Shown here in pieces: positions 25,078-33,858 of a stretch of 62,224 bases of DNA (within the stretch, counting starts at the first letter, position 1; each line of letters begins with the position of its first letter). The DNA lies in the NCBI GenBank assembly GCA_016928955.1, contig JAFGJV010000016.1:1-62224 (forward strand), given 5' to 3'. The DNA is from Spirochaetales bacterium (lineage in GTDB: Bacteria; Spirochaetota; Spirochaetia; Treponematales; UBA12059). The notes beneath the pieces are model-generated. The model had not been told where the DNA came from, made no database searches, and saw only the letters and a program-made list of their open reading frames with translations. Position numbers and translations under genes: made by a program.

Positions 25078-26148
25078 CTAGCGCCAGGCGGCCGCCGCCT
25101 GCAGCCAGGGGTAGAAGTCCAGGCCGCTTACCGTATCCACGGGGGCAAAGGAGCGCCCGTCCACCAGGGCCATGACGCCTTCCTCAACCACGCCCAGGGC
25201 CCCGTCAAAAAACTCCGAGCCTATGGGCACGTCCGGCACGGGGCTGGACGCGCGCCCCGCGTAGCGGGCGCTGTAGCGGCTGAGCGTCTTGGCGTCGCCC
25301 CTGGCCATCAGGTGCCAGAGGAACAGGGCGGCGTCTCCCCGCGTGGCCGGCTGGCTGGGGGTGGCTTCCTGGGTGTACCAACCGGCGGCTTTCAGGCGGT
25401 CAAAGAGCACCCCGGGCGACCAGGACGCGCCGCCCGTGAGCCAGTCCAACGACGTGGTCTCCGACTGGGCGAGCACGGCCATGCCGACCAGGGGCAAGGC
25501 GGCTGAGTTCAGGTAGTCGGCCGTAGCGGCCTGGGGAGCGCCTTCCTGGCCCCGGAGGGCGTATGCGCGCTCGCGCAGGGCTCCGTACAGCTGGCTGTAT
25601 TCGTCCGGCAGGTGGGGCAGGGCCGCGTCAAAGGCCGCCAGGGCTTCTGAGTAGCGGCCGGCGGACGCGAGCACCGAGCCTTTCTCGGCTTTGATGCGGT
25701 AGACGCCGTCGCTGGTGGCCGCGCCGGCGTCCAGGATGGTCAGGCTCTCGTCGACCGACCTGGCCAGACGGGAGGCCACCACCACGGACAGCTCGTCGCC
25801 TGCGTAGGCGGCGCGGGCTTCCTTGGCAAAGGCGGCCGCCCCGACCTGGTCGCCAGACTGCAGGGCAGCCTCTGCCCGGAGGCTGGCCAGGCGCGCTTTC
25901 TGCGCGCTGTCGGAGGACGGGGCCTGGGCCAGGCTGTCCAGCTCTGACCTGACGGCCTGCAGGGCTGCTTTGTCCGGCCACGCGCGGAGGCCAACCAGCT
26001 CCCGCTCCAGCTCGTCCAGCCTTGCGGCGCTGGATCCCGGCTGGGCGTCCATCAGTATGTCCCGCTGTATGGTGGCGCAGGATCCCAGGGCAAGTACCAG
26101 GGCGACGCAGGAGAGCGCCGCCGCCAAGCGTATCCGTGTGGGGTTCAT
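25078..26148 (-). CDS. Lipoprotein with helical repeats and SLH-like end
   Basis: 356 aa. A lipoprotein signal (MNPTRIRLAAALSCVALVLA, lipobox LGSC at about residues 20-23) is followed by an Ala-rich helical region resembling TPR repeats (KAALQAVRSELDSLAQAPSS, GRYSEALAAFDAALP). The last 130 residues (LPLVGMAVLAQSE through GVMALVDGRSFAPVDTVSGLDFYPWL) look like degenerate S-layer homology segments, with ATRGDAALFLWHLMAR as the clearest one. Role unknown; envelope anchoring is possible. It sits 11 bp after the 949-aa membrane protein gene and 7 bp before recG, so the three are probably co-transcribed. A start at 26163 inside the upstream stop is the alternative. Confidence 0.75.
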   Translation of the reverse strand: MNPTRIRLAAALSCVALVLALGSCATIQRDILMDAQPGSSAARLDELERELVGLRAWPDKAALQAVRSELDSLAQAPSSDSAQKARLASLRAEAALQSGDQVGAAAFAKEARAAYAGDELSVVVASRLARSVDESLTILDAGAATSDGVYRIKAEKGSVLASAGRYSEALAAFDAALPHLPDEYSQLYGALRERAYALRGQEGAPQAATADYLNSAALPLVGMAVLAQSETTSLDWLTGGASWSPGVLFDRLKAAGWYTQEATPSQPATRGDAALFLWHLMARGDAKTLSRYSARYAGRASSPVPDVPIGSEFFDGALGVVEEGVMALVDGRSFAPVDTVSGLDFYPWLQAAAAWR

Positions 26149-26159
26149 AGCTGGTCCTC

Positions 26160-29009
26160 TCAATCGTTATACGCGTGGATGGTATGGTCCGCGCCCCGGA
26201 CGACCAGGTCCGCGCGGCCGTCCCCGTCCACGTCCACGAACGCGGGCAGGCCCGTGCCGGACACGGGGTAGCCCGGCAGGGGCGTCAGGTCGCCCGAGTA
26301 TGCGTACAGGGCGTCGCCGCCGCCCGCCACGTACAGTTCCTCCCGGCCGTCTCCGTTGCCGTCAAAGGCCAGGATGGACGAGTCGGCCGCCGCCCCGCGC
26401 TTGAGGGGCAGGGAGCCGGCCATGAAACCGTCCGAGCCCACGCGCCACAGGGTGCCGTCCGTGGACACCAGGAAGAAGGACCTCCAGCCGGGCGCCCAGG
26501 CCAGGGCCGTGTCGAACACGCCGTACAGCTGGGTGGGGAAGCCTCCCATGCTGGAACCGTCGGCCTTCCACGCGCCCAGAATGCCGTCTTCCGTGACGGC
26601 CGCAACCATGCCTCCGGACGCGCTGTCTGCGCCGGCAAAGACGGGGGCGGCTCCGGCTATGCCGTCCAGGGCCACGGGCCAGCCGGCAAGGAGCTTGCCG
26701 TCAGGGTCCAGGAGGTAGAGCTGGCTGTCAAAGGAGCGGGGCAGAACGGCCACGCCCCAGGATGAGGCAGCGGGGGCCGACCTGGACCGCGCGTGCAGGG
26801 CGTCGGACAGCAGGGTCTGGCCGCCTGCGTCCACGATAAGGACGGCCGGCTCGTCGGATACCGGTATGTACACAACGTCGTCCACGGCGGTCGGAGGGGC
26901 GGACACGGCATGGCCGGTCAATATGGGGAAGCCGGGCAGGGCTTCCAGTTTGTCGTTTGCGCGGTACACGGTGCCGCGCCCGGACACCACCCACACGGCT
27001 TCAAGGCGGCCGCGGTTCCGGTCCAGGACCACGTAACCCTTGTCGTCAAGCTCCAGGGTGCTCGACGCGCCGGACGACAGGTCCATGGCCACCACGGAAC
27101 GGCCGCTGGTCCAGTACGCCATGGGCGCGCCCGACGACGAGCGGGCGGCCACGGGATCGGAGTCCACGCGGCCTGGCGCCTTGAGGGGGAAGCCGGCCAG
27201 CTCGGAAAGACCCGGCGCGCCGGCGGCGGCCGCGGACAGCTCTATCCTGAGGCCGTCTGGTCCCAGCCTGAGCGACGCCACGCCGCGCCGGTAGGTCTTG
27301 AGGGCGCCTGCGAGCCCGGCCGAGCCCCGCAAAAAGAAGGGGGCGCTGCGGTCCAGGCTGTAGTACAGCATCACAGACGACTCCGGTGATATGCCCTGGG
27401 CGGTTTCCTTCCAGCGATCGGTCTTGACCATCAGCTTGCCGTCACGCACCTCCTGGGCGCAGGACGCCACCAGCTCGGCGCTGGTGCTTGCGTACATGAT
27501 GCCGTCCTGAACCAGGTAGTAGGGTTGGGGCAGGTCTATGCCCAGGCTCCGCAGGAATCCCGACAGCCAACCGGGGAACACGATGCGCGGCACGCGCGTG
27601 TCGCCCACCATGGTTGAAAGGTCCGTGCCCACCAGGAGGGAGCCGAACAATTCGTCAAAGACGCGCTTGCGCTCGCGCTCGTCCTTGACCTTGATGAAGA
27701 ACACGGGCGCGGGACCCGAGTCAGAGCCCAGCACGCCGAGTTCGTCGCCCATCCAGGAGAACAAAAGCTCGTCCACGCCAAGCCCAAAAGCCAGTTTGGA
27801 CGCGTCGCTGGCCGTCTGGTAGGCGCTTTCGGCCTGGGGACCGAGCAGGGACGACGCGTTGGCCCACAGTTCCGCCGGGGAGCCGGCGGCCAGGAGGCTG
27901 AAATACGCCGTTGACGCCGGCAGCCGGGTGAGTATGGCCGGGGTGCGCGAGCGCCGCGCCAGGAGGGCGGCCACGGCCTCGTCGTCGGTTTCGTAGGGCA
28001 GGTCCACCATGACGCCCACGCGCTCGTCCTTGAGCGACAGGTCGACCACGGACAGGTCTTGGAAGTCCAGGGCCTTGACCAGGTTGCCCATGGGGCCCGT
28101 CTGGGCGCCTATGCTCTTGGTCAGGCTGGCCGTGTCGGCCAGGAAACGGAGCGACCCGGCCCCTGACGCCCCCAGGGCCTTGGCCAGGGCTTTGCGGTCG
28201 CCCAAGTCTGACGAGCTGTACGCCTTGAACAGAAGTTCGGGCGACGATGCCGCTATCACCAGGTTCTTGAGCACGGCCGCGTACACGGTCATGCCGCCCG
28301 CGCGGTAGCTGAAGCGCGGGGGCACCGCGGACGGTTCCCAGGTGAGGCCTTCAACCTGCCCGATGACTCCGGGCAGGGCGCCGGCCGCCAGGGGCGCGAG
28401 CCGGGTCAGCGCCGAGCGGACGCCAAGGTCGGCCACGGCCACAAAGTTGTTGCGCGGGTACAGGGCCGCGTCCACCCGCACGTCGGCCAGCAGCTTGAAC
28501 CAGCGTGACCGTATCACCGGATTGGCCCTGAGCGTGCGAACCGTGCCACGGAGCGACGCCGTGTCAGGCGACGACAGGGCCAGGTCCAGGGCCTTGAGGT
28601 GCAGGACCTCGGTGGCGAACTGGCTGGCGGACGGCACGCTGGCGTAGGCGTCAAACCCGGCGGGCACGTGGGCCGCGGGGTCGGTCCTGAAGATGAGCGC
28701 CACCACGGCCAGCACGAGGAGGGCAAGCACGGGCAGGGCGACGATCGTGGCCGCCAGCTTGAACACAAAACCCACTAGTTTGAGGATGAACGGGCGCTTT
28801 TTCCTGCGTTCCTTCTTCTCTGCCGTGCGCCTGGCCTTTCGCTCGGCGCGGGTTTCCTCGGCGGCAGGGCTTGAAGGTTGGGCCGCCGAACCGCTGTCGG
28901 GTGCCGCGGGCTGAGCGGCATCAAGGCCCGGGGCCGCGGTGTCCGGCCGGGTATCAGGCTCCTGCCTGCTCTTGTCATCAGGGGTAGGGATATCTGGCTG
29001 GTCGGGCAT
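26160..29009 (-). CDS. Large membrane-anchored protein with FG-GAP-like C-terminus
   Basis: 949 aa. A cytoplasmic N-terminus, rich in Pro/Ala then in Lys/Arg (about 50-72), leads to one membrane helix (about 75-107). A long extracytoplasmic region follows. Its first 500 residues resemble the DUF3352-type proteins (PAGFDAYASVPSASQFATEV, a tract that recurs as mixed alpha/beta units). The last 300 residues carry beta-propeller features ending in VCBS/FG-GAP-like Asp-rich loops (GNGDGREELYVAGG, DVDGDGRADLVV) that bind calcium in related proteins. The function is unknown. GGAGGAC precedes the ATG. It is the first gene of the operon with the SLH-like lipoprotein and recG. Confidence 0.75.
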   Translation of the reverse strand: MPDQPDIPTPDDKSRQEPDTRPDTAAPGLDAAQPAAPDSGSAAQPSSPAAEETRAERKARRTAEKKERRKKRPFILKLVGFVFKLAATIVALPVLALLVLAVVALIFRTDPAAHVPAGFDAYASVPSASQFATEVLHLKALDLALSSPDTASLRGTVRTLRANPVIRSRWFKLLADVRVDAALYPRNNFVAVADLGVRSALTRLAPLAAGALPGVIGQVEGLTWEPSAVPPRFSYRAGGMTVYAAVLKNLVIAASSPELLFKAYSSSDLGDRKALAKALGASGAGSLRFLADTASLTKSIGAQTGPMGNLVKALDFQDLSVVDLSLKDERVGVMVDLPYETDDEAVAALLARRSRTPAILTRLPASTAYFSLLAAGSPAELWANASSLLGPQAESAYQTASDASKLAFGLGVDELLFSWMGDELGVLGSDSGPAPVFFIKVKDERERKRVFDELFGSLLVGTDLSTMVGDTRVPRIVFPGWLSGFLRSLGIDLPQPYYLVQDGIMYASTSAELVASCAQEVRDGKLMVKTDRWKETAQGISPESSVMLYYSLDRSAPFFLRGSAGLAGALKTYRRGVASLRLGPDGLRIELSAAAAGAPGLSELAGFPLKAPGRVDSDPVAARSSSGAPMAYWTSGRSVVAMDLSSGASSTLELDDKGYVVLDRNRGRLEAVWVVSGRGTVYRANDKLEALPGFPILTGHAVSAPPTAVDDVVYIPVSDEPAVLIVDAGGQTLLSDALHARSRSAPAASSWGVAVLPRSFDSQLYLLDPDGKLLAGWPVALDGIAGAAPVFAGADSASGGMVAAVTEDGILGAWKADGSSMGGFPTQLYGVFDTALAWAPGWRSFFLVSTDGTLWRVGSDGFMAGSLPLKRGAAADSSILAFDGNGDGREELYVAGGGDALYAYSGDLTPLPGYPVSGTGLPAFVDVDGDGRADLVVRGADHTIHAYND

Positions 29010-29215
29010 GGCGTCCTCCGGGCTTTTTCATGCGGTATGTGTGATCAAGCGCTCCCGGCATTGTCGACCGAAACGGCGCCCCTCGTCAACGCCCGATTGT
29101 CGCCTGGAGGGACGTCTGGACCCTTCCAAATTCCCGAATCCGTGCTACTGTAATGCGGTGCCCGGCCAGGTAGGAAAACACCGCCAGCCGGACCCCATCG
29201 AGAGGAGCGCATGCC

Positions 29216-30733
29216 ATGAATCATCTTGAACGTTTGAGGACCCTGGACGCGGACGCCCGCCTGGTACAGCGCATAGGCGCCGTCCTGGCCTGGGACCAGG
29301 AGACCTATATGCCCCCGGCGGCCATAGAGGAGCGGGGCGACCAGATAGCCTTCATAGAGGCCCTTGCCCACGACAGGCAGACCTCGCCGGAGATCGGCGA
29401 GCACCTGGCCGTGCTCGGCTCCACGGTCGAGCGACCCGAGGGCGACCCCACCTTGCCGCCCCTGGACCGGGCCTATCTCAGGGTGATGCGCCGCGCCTAC
29501 GACCAGGCCACGCGCATACCCACGGAGCTGGTAGCCGAGATGGCCAAGGCCACCAGTTTGTCCCAGGCGGCCTGGGCCAAGGCCCGCGAGACCAACGATT
29601 TTGGCGCCTTTGCCCCCCACCTGTCCAAAATGGTCGAGTTCAACAAACGCATAGCCGCCTGCCTGGACCCGTCCAAGCCGCCGTATGACGTGCTCCTGGA
29701 CCGCTTTGAGGAAGGGGCCACGGAGGCCGGCGTCAAAGCCGTGTTCACGCCCCTGCGCGACGACCTTGTCCAGCTGATGGACAAGATCCGCGCGCGGCCC
29801 CAGGTGGACGACGCCTTCCTCCATGCCGCCTGTCCCGCCGACAAGCAAGCCAAGGCGTCCGAGTACCTGCTGGCGGCCCTGTCCTTTGACCGGGACCGCG
29901 GCCGCATGGACACCACGGCCCATCCCTTTACCACCACCCTGGGCAGGGACGACGTGCGCATCACCACCCGCTACGTGGAGGACTATTTCCCGTCCAGCGC
30001 CTTCAGCACCATCCACGAGTGCGGCCACGCCCTGTACGAGCTGGGCATAGACCCGGCGCCCGAATACCGCCGCACGGGCCTGGCCGACGCGTCCAGCATG
30101 GCCGTCCACGAGTCCCAGTCGCGCATGTGGGAGAACATGGTCGGCCGCTCGCGCGGTTTCTGGGCCAAGCACCTGCCGGAGTTCCAGCGCATGCTGGCGC
30201 CCGTCCTTGACGGCGTCGACCTGAACGCCTTCTACAAGGCAGTCAACCGCGTGGAGCCCAGCCTGATCCGCACCGAGGCCGACGAAGTAACCTACGGCCT
30301 GCACATCATTCTCCGCTTCGAGCTGGAGTCGGACCTTGTGGCCGGGCGCCTGGCCGTGGCCGATGTGCCGGCCGCCTGGAACGAGCGCATGCAGCGCCTC
30401 CTGGGCGTGACTCCTCCCAATGACGCCAAGGGCTGCCTCCAGGACATACACTGGTCCATGGGAGCCATCGGGTATTTCCCCAGCTACGCCCTGGGCAACC
30501 TGTACGCCGCCCAGCTCTGGGACGCCATGAAGGCCCAGGGGCTGGACCCGGTGGCAGCCGTGGACAAAGGCGACCTGGCGTCCATACTGGCCTGGCTCAG
30601 GGACAAGGTGCACAAGCCCGGCGCGTCCATGAAACCGGAGGATCTTCTGAGATCGGCAACGGGCTCCGGCCTGGATCCCTCGCATTTTGTCCGTTACCTG
30701 AACCACAAGTACGGGGAGGTGTATGGGTTCTGA
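29216..30733 (+). CDS. M32-family metallocarboxypeptidase
   Basis: Cytoplasmic zinc carboxypeptidase (505 aa, the normal M32 length), related to Thermus carboxypeptidase Taq. The zinc motif is HECGH in FSTIHECGHALYELG, with the downstream Glu ligand in HESQSRMWENMVG. The family segments DVRITTRYVEDYFPSS and EVTYGLHIILRFELE are clear. It removes C-terminal residues from peptides. AGAGGAG lies about 8 nt upstream. A probable promoter (TTCCAA, 16 nt, TACTGT) lies near 29126-29153. The stop overlaps the next membrane-protein gene by 11 bp. Confidence 0.93.
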   Translation: MNHLERLRTLDADARLVQRIGAVLAWDQETYMPPAAIEERGDQIAFIEALAHDRQTSPEIGEHLAVLGSTVERPEGDPTLPPLDRAYLRVMRRAYDQATRIPTELVAEMAKATSLSQAAWAKARETNDFGAFAPHLSKMVEFNKRIAACLDPSKPPYDVLLDRFEEGATEAGVKAVFTPLRDDLVQLMDKIRARPQVDDAFLHAACPADKQAKASEYLLAALSFDRDRGRMDTTAHPFTTTLGRDDVRITTRYVEDYFPSSAFSTIHECGHALYELGIDPAPEYRRTGLADASSMAVHESQSRMWENMVGRSRGFWAKHLPEFQRMLAPVLDGVDLNAFYKAVNRVEPSLIRTEADEVTYGLHIILRFELESDLVAGRLAVADVPAAWNERMQRLLGVTPPNDAKGCLQDIHWSMGAIGYFPSYALGNLYAAQLWDAMKAQGLDPVAAVDKGDLASILAWLRDKVHKPGASMKPEDLLRSATGSGLDPSHFVRYLNHKYGEVYGF

Positions 30734-31487
30734 GGCTGCCCTGGGCCAGGCGGCCTGCGCTCTCATGGCTGCCGCCGCGGCTCTGGCCTTGGCAGCCGTC
30801 CTGGCATTGCGCCGCGCGTTCAAGTGGGGCAGGCGGCCGGGCCTGTCGGCCCTGTTTCTGGCCTTGAGCGCCGGGGCAGCGGCCGCCGCGTGGGCGTGCA
30901 TAGCCGTGGTACGCACGGGCATGGGCTCAGGCGACCTGCTGGGCTGGGCGCTCGCGGGGGCAGCCGTCGGCGCGCTGGTGGGCAGCTTTCCCCGGGCCGG
31001 CGGGGCAGCCGTCCTCAGCCTGGTCGCCCTGGGCTTGTTCCTCGGGCTGGCTGAAACCAGGGCCTGGCATCCATGGAAGGACGGCGCCGAGCTGGCCGCG
31101 CTCACCGTGTACGACGCGGCGGACGACCATACCCTCTGCGTCCTGTCCGTACCGCGCCGCAATGCCGTGCCGGTGCTCAAGGACATACGCCTTCCTCCCG
31201 GCGACCTGGCCGTGGAGCTGGCCGTCCTCAACGTCCGGGGTCCCCTGGCGTGGCTTTCCGGGCCTCGTTTCTACCGGCTCCGCTCCATCAAGGTGGGTCC
31301 GGCAACGCATGAGCTCCCGATGAACCGCGGCGTCGTGGAAATCCTGGACCCGGCCTGGATATGGCTCGGGCCGGCCCTGGGCTTGACCGGTATCGGCTTG
31401 TCCACCGACTCTTTTTCCGCCGAGGACCTGGCGTCGGCGCGCGTGCTGTCCGGGAAAAACGGCCTCCCGGTACTTGAACTGGACTGA
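30723..31487 (+). CDS. Integral membrane protein, function unknown
   Basis: 254 aa. Four hydrophobic helices fill the first 110 residues (around 7-30, 40-63, 71-88 and 92-110). A soluble C-terminal part follows with beta character (ELAALTVYDAADDHTLCVLSV, LAVELAVLNVRGPLAWL). No motif is recognised. It starts inside the end of the M32 gene (11-bp overlap), so it is probably co-translated with the peptidase. The gene ends 21 bp before a palindromic element. Confidence 0.65.
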   Translation: MGSEAALGQAACALMAAAAALALAAVLALRRAFKWGRRPGLSALFLALSAGAAAAAWACIAVVRTGMGSGDLLGWALAGAAVGALVGSFPRAGGAAVLSLVALGLFLGLAETRAWHPWKDGAELAALTVYDAADDHTLCVLSVPRRNAVPVLKDIRLPPGDLAVELAVLNVRGPLAWLSGPRFYRLRSIKVGPATHELPMNRGVVEILDPAWIWLGPALGLTGIGLSTDSFSAEDLASARVLSGKNGLPVLELD

Positions 31488-31508
31488 CATCAAAGCTTCG
31501 GCACACTA

Positions 31509-31542
31509 GGGGGCCTCTAAAAGCTTCAGTTTAGAGGTTCCC
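31509..31542. repeat. Short palindromic element (CTCTAAAAAC family)
   Basis: GGGGGCCTCTAAAAGCTT and CAGTTTAGAGGTTCCC form a hairpin between the membrane protein gene and the homocysteine operon. It may act as a terminator-like structure, but it has no T run. Confidence 0.7.
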
Positions 31543-31573
31543 ACGATGCTACATCTGACGAGGAGACGGCTCC

Positions 31574-32944
31574 ATGACCACCAGCGAGCGTTATGACGAC
31601 ATCAGGGCCAGGCTCAGGGCCGGAACCGCGCGCGTGTTCACGGCCAGCGAGTTCAAGGCCCTTGCCGACACGGCCGCACCCGACGAACTGGCCCGGGCGG
31701 CCGACGTCGTTACGGTGGCAACTTTCGCGCCCATGTGTTCAAGCGGCGTGCTCATCAATTTCGGGCACGACAGCCCGCCCCTCCGCATGGAGGACATCAG
31801 CCTGGACGGGGTGCCGGCGTACGGAGGCGTGGCCGCGGTGGACGCCTATCTGGGAGCCACGGCCGAACTGCCCGGCAACCCGGAGTACGGCGGCGCCCAC
31901 GTGATAGAAGCCCTGGTTCGCGGCCAGACCGTCCGTCTCCGCGCCACGGGCAAGGGCACGGACTGCTATCCGGGCAGGGCGGCCGACGCGCTTGTGGCCA
32001 TGGACGACCTCAACGACTTCCGTTTCCTCAATCCACGCAACGTGTACCAGAACTACGGGGCCGCTGCCAACTCCGGCGACTCGACCCTGCGCACCTACCT
32101 GGGCATACTCGCGCCGCGCCTGGGCACCGTGGGGTACGCTACTTCGGGCGAGCTCAGCCCCCTCCTGAACGACCCTGAGCTCCGTACGGTCGGCGTGGGC
32201 ACGCCCGTCTGGGTGGCCGGCTCGGTCGGCATGGTGATCGGGCCCGGCACCCAGTACAACACGGACGTGGAGCTGGACGACGCCGGTCTGCCGGTGGCGG
32301 GCGCCCGGACCCTGGCCATCACGGCGGACGCAAGGTCGGCCGATCCGCGCTTTGTGGCCGCCGCCCGCGTGTCCGGTTACGGGGTGTCCCTATTCATGGG
32401 CATAGGCCTGGCCATACCCGTGCTGGACGCCGACCTGGCCAGGCGCCTGTCCGTCCGGGACAGCGACATCACGGTGCTGGTGCGCGACTACGCCAAACCG
32501 GACCATCCCGTGCTCCTGCGCACCACCTACGCCAAGCTCCGCTCCGGCGCCGTGGATATCCAGGGCGTCAGCGCCCGTACCTCGCCCAGCTCGTCGTTGG
32601 CCAAGGCCAGGCTGATCATGGCCGAGCTCAAGGCCGCCGTGCTGGACGGCCGCTTTCCCATCCGGCCGCCCCTGGAAGCCTTGCCCGAGCGGGCCGGCCT
32701 GAAAGGCCTGGCCAAGGGGCGCCCGCCAGCCCCGCGGCCCGAACCCGCGCGCTCGGGTCCGGCCGGGTACGCCCGGTCGCTCTGCGTGGACTGCGGGGCC
32801 TGCGTGGCCCACTGTCCGGCGGGAGCCCTGGCCATGGGACCGCCCGACTGGGTTCTCCGCTACGACGCCGGCCTGTGCGACGCGTGCGGCGCCTGCGTGC
32901 CTGCCTGTCCGAGGAAGGCCTTCCAGGTGGCCGGAAGGTCGTGA
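31574..32944 (+). CDS. Homocysteine biosynthesis protein (COG1900/DUF39) fused to a ferredoxin
   Basis: 456 aa. The N-terminal 350 residues are a COG1900 domain, shown in Methanosarcina (MA1821) to serve in making homocysteine from an aspartate-semialdehyde-derived acceptor and sulfide. Conserved cysteines are seen at Cys55 (APMCSSGVLINFGHD) and Cys131 (GKGTDCYPGR), and GYGVSLFMGIG is typical. After a Pro-rich linker the C-terminal 60 residues carry two ferredoxin motifs, CVDCGACVAHCP and CDACGACVPACP. In methanogens the ferredoxin part is a separate NIL-containing protein; here it is fused and NIL is missing. The UPF0280 partner overlaps it by 4 nt. GAGGAG precedes the ATG. Confidence 0.88.
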   Translation: MTTSERYDDIRARLRAGTARVFTASEFKALADTAAPDELARAADVVTVATFAPMCSSGVLINFGHDSPPLRMEDISLDGVPAYGGVAAVDAYLGATAELPGNPEYGGAHVIEALVRGQTVRLRATGKGTDCYPGRAADALVAMDDLNDFRFLNPRNVYQNYGAAANSGDSTLRTYLGILAPRLGTVGYATSGELSPLLNDPELRTVGVGTPVWVAGSVGMVIGPGTQYNTDVELDDAGLPVAGARTLAITADARSADPRFVAAARVSGYGVSLFMGIGLAIPVLDADLARRLSVRDSDITVLVRDYAKPDHPVLLRTTYAKLRSGAVDIQGVSARTSPSSSLAKARLIMAELKAAVLDGRFPIRPPLEALPERAGLKGLAKGRPPAPRPEPARSGPAGYARSLCVDCGACVAHCPAGALAMGPPDWVLRYDAGLCDACGACVPACPRKAFQVAGRS

Positions 32945-33750
32945 GCGGCATCCTTCCCAGCGATTACGGCGCGCCTCTGGCCCGGTCGTACCGCTGGAGC
33001 CTGGCCCATGGACGTTTCCGTTTCTTCCGTATTCGGGAAGCCCAGAGCGACATCCTGCTGGGCGTGAGCCCCGCCGCCTATACCCCGGAACTGGCCCTGG
33101 CCGCCGCCACGGCACTGTCGGAAGCCAGACGCCGGATACAGCTCTGGCTGGACGCCTACCCGCGGGCAGGCGCGTCGTACGCTCCCGTGCCCCGCCCAGC
33201 CACGCCAGGCGCGCCGTGGACCGCCCGCCCTCTTTTGGACATGCTGGACGCGTCGGACGCCGCCGGCGTGGGGCCCATGGCCGCTGTGGCCGGCGCCATA
33301 GCCGACTGGGTGCTGGACGCCGTGCTTACCGGCCTGGCTGAGCGTGGGGCGGAAGCTGAGGCCATGGCCGAGAACGGCGGCGACTGCGCCATCCTGGCCT
33401 GGGCGCCGCTCAGGGTGGCCATGGCCGCACCCGGCAGCCCTTTTGGGGACCTGGCCGGACTGGAACTGCCCCCAGGCCGCTGGGGCGTGGCAACATCGTC
33501 CGGCAGGCTTGGCCACTCAGCAAGCCTGGGAAAGGCCGACGCGTGCACTGCGGTGGCTTCCGGGGCCGCCCTGGCCGACGCCTGGGCCACGGCCATGGCC
33601 AACCGGGTAGGCGGCCCCGCCGACGTGGAGGACGCGGTAGCCCAAGTCGAGCGCGACAATGGTCCCCTGGCCGCCTTTGCCTGCACCGGGGGCCGGGCAG
33701 CCTACCGTGGGACCTTTCCCCTGCTGGCCGGCGGCTCCGTGGTCGCGTAA
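32941..33750 (+). CDS. UPF0280 (COG2122) ApbE-like protein, sulfide assimilation partner
   Basis: 269 aa of the UPF0280 family, related to ApbE flavin transferases. Diagnostic stretches are GVGPMAAVAGAIADWV, ENGGDCAILAW, ATSSGRLGHSASLGKADACT and ALADAWATAMANRV. The homologue MA1715 improves sulfide assimilation in Methanosarcina and travels with COG1900, matching the present operon. Its biochemical role is not settled. The GTG start overlaps the stop of the COG1900 gene (GTGA). A longer in-frame start at 32875 lies within the ferredoxin coding region and is rejected. It converges on the MalY/RidA operon. Confidence 0.88.
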   Translation: MSGILPSDYGAPLARSYRWSLAHGRFRFFRIREAQSDILLGVSPAAYTPELALAAATALSEARRRIQLWLDAYPRAGASYAPVPRPATPGAPWTARPLLDMLDASDAAGVGPMAAVAGAIADWVLDAVLTGLAERGAEAEAMAENGGDCAILAWAPLRVAMAAPGSPFGDLAGLELPPGRWGVATSSGRLGHSASLGKADACTAVASGAALADAWATAMANRVGGPADVEDAVAQVERDNGPLAAFACTGGRAAYRGTFPLLAGGSVVA

Positions 33751-33780
33751 AAAAAAACGGGCCCCCCGAGGGGAGCCCGC
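33751..33780 (-). terminator. Terminator of the malY-ridA operon
   Basis: Read on the minus strand, CGGGCTCCCC and GGGGCCCG form a GC-rich stem with one mismatch, followed by a T run (the A run at 33749-33757). It also lies right after the stop of the plus-strand gene. Confidence 0.75.
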
Positions 33781-33802
33781 CGCGTCGTCGCCTATGCCTT
33801 TA

Positions 33803-33852
33803 GGGAACCTCTAAAAACTGCAGTTTTTAGAGGCCCCCTTCGGTTTTTAGAT
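33803..33852. repeat. Perfect palindromic element (CTCTAAAAAC family)
   Basis: Positions 33808-33833 form a perfect 26-bp palindrome (CCTCTAAAAACTG and its complement) inside GGGAACC and GGCCCCC ends. It is followed by a partial GGTTTTTAGATGCTGC copy. The same 26-bp core recurs at the window's right end. Confidence 0.8.
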
Positions 33853-33858
33853 GCTGCT

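Noticed and set aside
29045-31231. 728-codon open frame on the minus strand
   Set aside because: It is the shadow of the M32 carboxypeptidase and the following gene, with no domain motif of its own.
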